A stretch of 64,000 nt of DNA, from contig NC_033641.1 of the NCBI RefSeq assembly GCF_001540865.1, positions 1,449,722 to 1,513,721 on the forward strand, in the 5' to 3' direction. This DNA comes from Ananas comosus (taxonomy: Eukaryota; Streptophyta; Magnoliopsida; Poales; Bromeliaceae). Each line of letters begins with the position of its first letter. Position 1 is the first letter of the stretch. Shown in pieces: positions 59,826 to 64,000 of this stretch. The notes under the pieces are model-generated. The model had not been told where the DNA came from. It searched no databases and saw only the letters and a list, made by a program, of their open reading frames with translations. A program made the position numbers and the translations under genes.

Positions 59826-60656
59826 CTCAAAGTAAGTGATTGCGTCACGAGGGGTGGGTGGAACTGGCGTCGGATTACGGGCGTATCAACAAACCAGAGA
59901 CCAGGGATGAGGGCAGGTCTCGTGGAGTTAGAGGAAAGGGTTTCTCAGTTATCAATCGTGCACACACTGGACAGACTACAATGGCGATGGAGTGAGGATG
60001 GACTTTTCTCGGTAAAATCGACCTACGAGGCGTTGACGGACGGGGGAACGAGGGATGCACGAGCCGCCAGTATTTAGAGAATTAGTATCCCTCTAAAGGT
60101 AAAAGTATTCTGCTGGCTGGTCCTCAAAAAGAGAACCCCTACAGTGGACTGACTCTTTAAGAGAGGGTGGATACAAAACCCAGCTTGCGTACTGTGCGAA
60201 GTGGAAGAGGAAACAGTGGACCACCTGTTTACCCAGTGTGTGTTTAGCAAGTTTATCTGTGTCAGGGGCGTTGACGGGGTACAGGCCCAAGACCTGGGAG
60301 AGGAAGTGAACCTAGTATGGGATAGGTGGAGGACCAGGAAATGCCTGTATAGGAAGAGAAATAGTCTGACGGACTTAGTAGGTTGCTGGTGGATCGTTTG
60401 GAAGACCAAAAACGACTGGACCTTTAGGAGTATCCAACCGAACCCGGGGACAGCGGTTACGAACCTTAAACAGCTGGTGAAGGATTGGGATTCCCTGCTC
60501 TCTACTTGACCTCTCTACTTGCTGCTTTTTTTTTTTCCTTTTTCTTTTTTTCTTTTTTTTAGGGGCCCTAGTTGCCCCACTCTTGTAGCCTAGTTCATCT
60601 ATTCAATGAATGAAGCGGGTAGCGTGCCACCTTTTTCTCAAAAAAAAAAACAAAAA
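59826..60656 (+). mobile_element. 5'-truncated L1-type LINE, 3' end with zf-RVT domain
   Basis: The reading frame holds the reverse-transcriptase zinc-binding region of plant LINEs: RWRWSEDGLFSVKSTYEAL, then FCWLVLKKRTPTV, then CVLCEVEEETVDHLFTQC (C-x2-C..H-x4-C) and WWIVWKTKNDWTFR. At least two stops break it (one right after AASI, one after PTVD), so it is dead. A 3' untranslated region with poly-pyrimidine and GAAGCGGGTAGCGTGCCACC precedes poly(A). The 11-bp TSD AACAATGGAAC lies at 59815-59825 and 60657-60667. The upstream reverse transcriptase and endonuclease are missing, as in typical truncated insertions. Confidence 0.9.
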
Positions 60657-61352
60657 AACAATGGAACAAGTTTACTACTGATAGTACACCTTCTCAGCTC
60701 TTTTGTTAGTATTGTATTTTCTTATAAAAGAGTTTTTTGATTGGCTTTATAGAATAATACAATATAACAATGAATTTTGGGATAAAATGAAAACGAGTAC
60801 AAATATATGAAATTTTGGAGTAAAGTTAAGAGTAAAATATCTTAGGCATTCATCCTCTCTCTCTCTCTCACACACTCTCTATAAAAATGAAGTATTCTTT
60901 TGTAAAATTTAATAAAGTAATTTGGAGCATCTAAGCATCTTAAATGCAAAAGTTTTTCATCCAAAGTAAATTCTACAGTTTTTTATAAAATTAAATTTTT
61001 TATTAGAATAAAGTTTTTTCTTTTGTGGTGTCTTCATTTAAAGTAGTTGTTATTTTGAGTAAATGTTAGACCACTCAAGAAGAAAAAAGAAAATCACTGA
61101 AGTAAATTCTGGAGTTCCCTAAATACAGGACCTGAACGTTTTTTATTGACCATCAAAACTACTTTTTATTGACTTTGACACATAGCAACTAACCATTTAC
61201 GTTTTCTCTACAAATAATGATGTATTTCTAGAGAAGCAATTATGTAGCGGATTGCCTACAAAATCCACAATTTTCCTTTCAAATTGAACATATCTTAAGG
61301 ATTCTCTTTTTTAATTTGTCCATCTATTTACTCCAGTTTTGTCAAATTTTAT

Positions 61353-61362
61353 CTATATATAT
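61353..61362 (+). promoter_or_regulatory. TATA box of the intact protease gene
   Basis: TCTATATATATAG lies about 40 bp before the ATG at 61401, conserved with the left copy. More than 250 bp of upstream sequence is shared between the two copies (TTATTGACCATCAAAACTAC and GAACATATCTTAAGGATTCT blocks). Confidence 0.55.
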
Positions 61363-61400
61363 AGTCCACAATTTGCTTCTTTACTCACCAAACATTAGCC

Positions 61401-62768
61401 ATGGCCAAAACCATCTATTCGTATCTTACCTTTCTTGCAATATCTATCCCACTCTTCTCCTTTGCAACTACCGATCCACATAAAAGATCCTTAAGCTTTG
61501 AGCTCATCTATCGTTATTCACCTCGGTCCCCTATTTACAATCTTAACCTCACTAACTCACAACACTTTGAAAAGGCGCTTCAGTTTTCTGAGAATCGACT
61601 CATCCAACTAAATAACTCTGAATCAATACCGATGGGCCATGAAATAACCTCTATTCAGCCCTCTATCGTCTACCATTCATTATTATACATGGTTTTCATG
61701 ACTCTCGGCACAGGCAATGGCACCCTTGGCTACTACTTAAGCATAGACACAGGTAGTGGTCTTACTTGGACCCAATGCAAGCCATGCATCAATTGCTACC
61801 CACAAAATGATCCTTACTTCGATCCTCACCAATCCCCTTCCTTCATTGACATCTCCTGTTCTGACCAGAACCCTTGCCCACAAGGCAATTACCATTGCAT
61901 CAATAGTCTTTGTCATTACGAGATTCCCTATGTTGATGGGTCACACACAAGTGGCACACTCTCGAAAGACACCTTCGGCTTTCGTTCGAGTCATGGTGAT
62001 CACTTTGAGTTTGTTAATGGGCTCACTTTTGGTTGCTCACATAATTCCCATCTAGTTGCAAGCAACCATGGTTATCCATCAGGAATAATGGCATTAGGTT
62101 CGTCTGGGGAATCATTTGCGAGGCAACTTATCAATCATGGTAGTCAAGGCCGTTTCTCATACTGTCTTCCTCCAATAGGTTCAGCAAGTACAACCTATTT
62201 ACGATTTGGAGACAATATTGTACAAAGGGGGGTGGTCCAAACCACACCAATTGTACCAGCCCAAGGTGTGTACGTCCACTATATTATCTTGAATGACATC
62301 AGTATTGGCACAAAACGAGTTGGGTTTGAGCCGCATATGTTTTCGCGAAAGCCAAATGGGTCAGGTGGCTTCTTCGTGGACTCTGGCACATTTCTCAGTC
62401 GTTTGATAACCCCAGCTTTCAAACGGGTGAAGAAAGTGTTAAGGGGTTATTTTCGGCATAGGCATTTGGTTGAAGTAGACCCACAGAAATATGGGCTCGT
62501 ATTCAAATCTTGTTGGCTTTTTCAGCCAAGTTATGAGCTTTTAATGCCGACTATGACATTGCATCTGCAAGGGGCTGAGATGAGTATTGCATCAAGAAAG
62601 TTGTTCTATATTGTACGGGAAAAAGGATTATTCTGTTTTGCAATGTTACCATCGGATAATTTGAGTATTCTTGGAGCATATCAACAAGTAAATATTCGAT
62701 TTACTTATGATCTGTTGCAATTGCAGCTAGCCTTCAATCCAGAGGATTGTGAACATGACTCTCATTAA
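61401..62768 (+). CDS. Nepenthesin-type (A1B) secreted aspartic protease
   Basis: Single uninterrupted exon, 455 residues, the family's usual size. An N-terminal signal peptide (MAKTIYSYLTFLAISIPLFS) is followed by a propeptide. The first catalytic motif is DTGS at 116-119 within IDTGSGLTWTQC. The nepenthesin Cys-rich insertion follows (CKPCINCYPQNDPYFDP; later CPQGNYHCINSLCHYEI), then the second motif DSGT at 327-330 (GGFFVDSGTFLSRL), and a C-terminal NLSILGAYQQVNIRFTYDL block typical of the family. These proteases act in the apoplast, vacuole or secretory fluid in defence or protein turnover; the substrate cannot be inferred. It lies 3.2 kb from its disrupted twin, in tandem and same orientation, with highly similar promoter and coding sequence. 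No defects are seen. Confidence 0.93.
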   Translation: MAKTIYSYLTFLAISIPLFSFATTDPHKRSLSFELIYRYSPRSPIYNLNLTNSQHFEKALQFSENRLIQLNNSESIPMGHEITSIQPSIVYHSLLYMVFMTLGTGNGTLGYYLSIDTGSGLTWTQCKPCINCYPQNDPYFDPHQSPSFIDISCSDQNPCPQGNYHCINSLCHYEIPYVDGSHTSGTLSKDTFGFRSSHGDHFEFVNGLTFGCSHNSHLVASNHGYPSGIMALGSSGESFARQLINHGSQGRFSYCLPPIGSASTTYLRFGDNIVQRGVVQTTPIVPAQGVYVHYIILNDISIGTKRVGFEPHMFSRKPNGSGGFFVDSGTFLSRLITPAFKRVKKVLRGYFRHRHLVEVDPQKYGLVFKSCWLFQPSYELLMPTMTLHLQGAEMSIASRKLFYIVREKGLFCFAMLPSDNLSILGAYQQVNIRFTYDLLQLQLAFNPEDCEHDSH

Positions 62769-62934
62769 TCCTAAAGAAGAGGAGTAGAAGAATAAAAGCA
62801 AAAAAATAATATGCCCATATGTACTTTATCCTTTTTTAATAGTATTTAACTATTCTAAAATAAGAACATCTTTAGAGAATAAATCTTTAAATGGAGACCG
62901 TTTAAATAGTGAGATATTAAATCCACTATTCATA

Positions 62935-63160
62935 TTGCTTTGAAATATGTGCATTTTATTTGATGGATGGTGAGCCAACGAGTTATTATTGCTAGCGGGT
63001 CAGGTCATTACAATTGGTATCAGAGCAAGTTCAACAGCAGGAAGTGTGAGATGAGTCTTAGCTGAGGCAGGGTCGAAATGACAGACTGAGCCAGGGTCAG
63101 TGAATGACAGGCTAAGTCAAAGTCAGAATGATAAAGCTAGCGAGGCAAGTCTACCATGGG
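62935..63160 (+). mobile_element. TRIM fragment: LTR end plus primer-binding site
   Basis: GAGTTATTATTGCTAGCGGG leads to a GTCATTACA terminus followed by ATTGGTATCAGAGCAAG, then the interior words GTGTGAGATGAGTCTTAGCTGAGGC. The 5' part of the LTR is missing. Confidence 0.72.
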
Positions 63161-63598
63161 CAATATTATATGATCAAAATGAAGATTCCCAAACATAATA
63201 GACTTTTATTTAAAATTGTACTGCGTCAAACTTTGGCTAAATTGACAAAATGTATATTAAAGGCGTGTTAAACATGATTAAAATGAGTTTCGGAGAGTTT
63301 AGAGTGAGTTTGGATCGAATTAAAACGAATTTGGATCGAAACAGACTTCAAACTCTCGAATCGGAGCTTCTATACCACTTTTGAACACTTAGAATAAGAA
63401 TCGGGTGCCTAGAAATAGTTATTGATGGGCCCTTGAAGAGCCCAAAACATTTGGACTCTCTTCAAGAGAGTTGGATTTGTGGGAGTTTAAGATTCGGACG
63501 CTTGGAAGACCTAGTGGGCACCCATATGTGATTTTGAATTCTATTTGCGGATGTCCGGAAATATTTCGGGCCCTCAACCTTAGAACTCAGGTGCATGT
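63161..63598. other. Intergenic stretch
   Basis: No gene is seen. Short GAGTTTGGATCGAA-type words repeat around 63300-63345. Confidence 0.45.
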
Positions 63599-64000
63599 TA
63601 TGACACCCCAATAGTCCTAATAGGAATGAGATTATAATAATAACTGAATTTAAGCATTTTGGACAAGTGTTTTGGGCCTAATGAGTAATTATTACTAGAA
63701 GGCCGGGTCGTCACATTTGGTATCAGAGCCTATCATTAGTCGGAAATTGTGAGATAATTCTCAATTAAATTAGGGTCGGAATGACAGACTAAGCCAGAAT
63801 CTAAATAATAAGGTGTCAGGTTAAGTCAAGATCGAAATGACAAGGCTAATAAGACAAGTCTGACATCACTTAGTGATCTTAGGCTCTGTTTGTGATTGGG
63901 CTGACGAGGACGTTAGGGCCTAAATGGGAGGAGTCTGTGGCACCTCAATAGTCCTATATCAATATGAGAGACTAAGATATTAGTAATAATAACTGGGGTT
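63599..64000 (+). mobile_element. TRIM running off the right edge
   Basis: The first LTR (about 63599-63714) starts TATGACACCCC and ends GGGTCGTCACA. The primer-binding site TTTGGTATCAGAGCC follows. A polypurine run AATGGGAGGAGTC precedes the start of the second LTR at 63936 (TGTGGCACCTCAATAG), which matches the first LTR but is cut by the window end. Confidence 0.85.

Noticed and set aside
60074..60409. Minus-strand frames of 65 and 111 residues
   Set aside because: They are antisense to the LINE zinc-binding region, which explains the open frame.

Overview
This is plant nuclear DNA: AT-rich intergenic sequence, GT-AG introns, GC-rich first exons and dense small transposons. The GC-rich first exons (adenosylhomocysteinase, HSF, oxidoreductase) and the repeat families suggest a monocot. 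From memory of its repeats I would guess pineapple (Ananas comosus) or a close relative, but that is inference. There is no rRNA gene, clear tRNA gene, CRISPR array or bacterial-type operon. Single N bases lie at 7915 and 42710 and an 11-N gap at 40268-40278.

Genes, left to right: (1) a four-exon quinone-oxidoreductase-like gene on the minus strand (1394-8621), whose introns are packed with transposons; (2) a five-exon small basic coiled-coil protein of unknown role (18353-19197, plus), assembled here from splice sites; (3) a single-exon 149-residue hydrophobic/amphipathic protein (19712-20161, minus); (4) a complete four-exon S-adenosyl-L-homocysteine hydrolase (22719-26776, plus); (5) a RALF-family peptide precursor with a polyglutamine tract (30516-30911, minus); (6) a two-exon class A4 heat-stress transcription factor (37548-39372, minus); (7) a second, divergent RALF-like precursor (43831-44196, minus); (8) two tandem nepenthesin-type aspartic proteases, the left one broken by a stop codon and by changes at both catalytic motifs (56864-58234), the right one intact (61401-62768). 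The genes do not form one pathway; they are ordinary, mostly independent plant genes.

The rest is largely short non-autonomous mobile elements, many with exact target-site duplications (TSDs) readable by eye. There are TRIM-like miniature LTR elements with a TGGTATCAGAGC primer-binding site, solo LTRs, Mutator-type MITEs with 9-bp TSDs, a hAT-type element with an 8-bp TSD, MITEs embedded in (TA)n/(CT)n arrays, a tRNA-derived SINE family, and a 5'-truncated LINE whose 3' end matches that of the SINEs.

The most informative structures are: a Mutator-type MITE carrying a nested solo LTR, with the empty target site preserved in a duplicated segment of the same window; a Pack-MULE-like element next to the HSF gene carrying a GC-rich fragment that resembles a 4-coumarate:CoA-ligase-like gene; the SINE/LINE pair; and several long hairpins that could give small RNAs. 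I did not find a convincing new multi-gene biological system.
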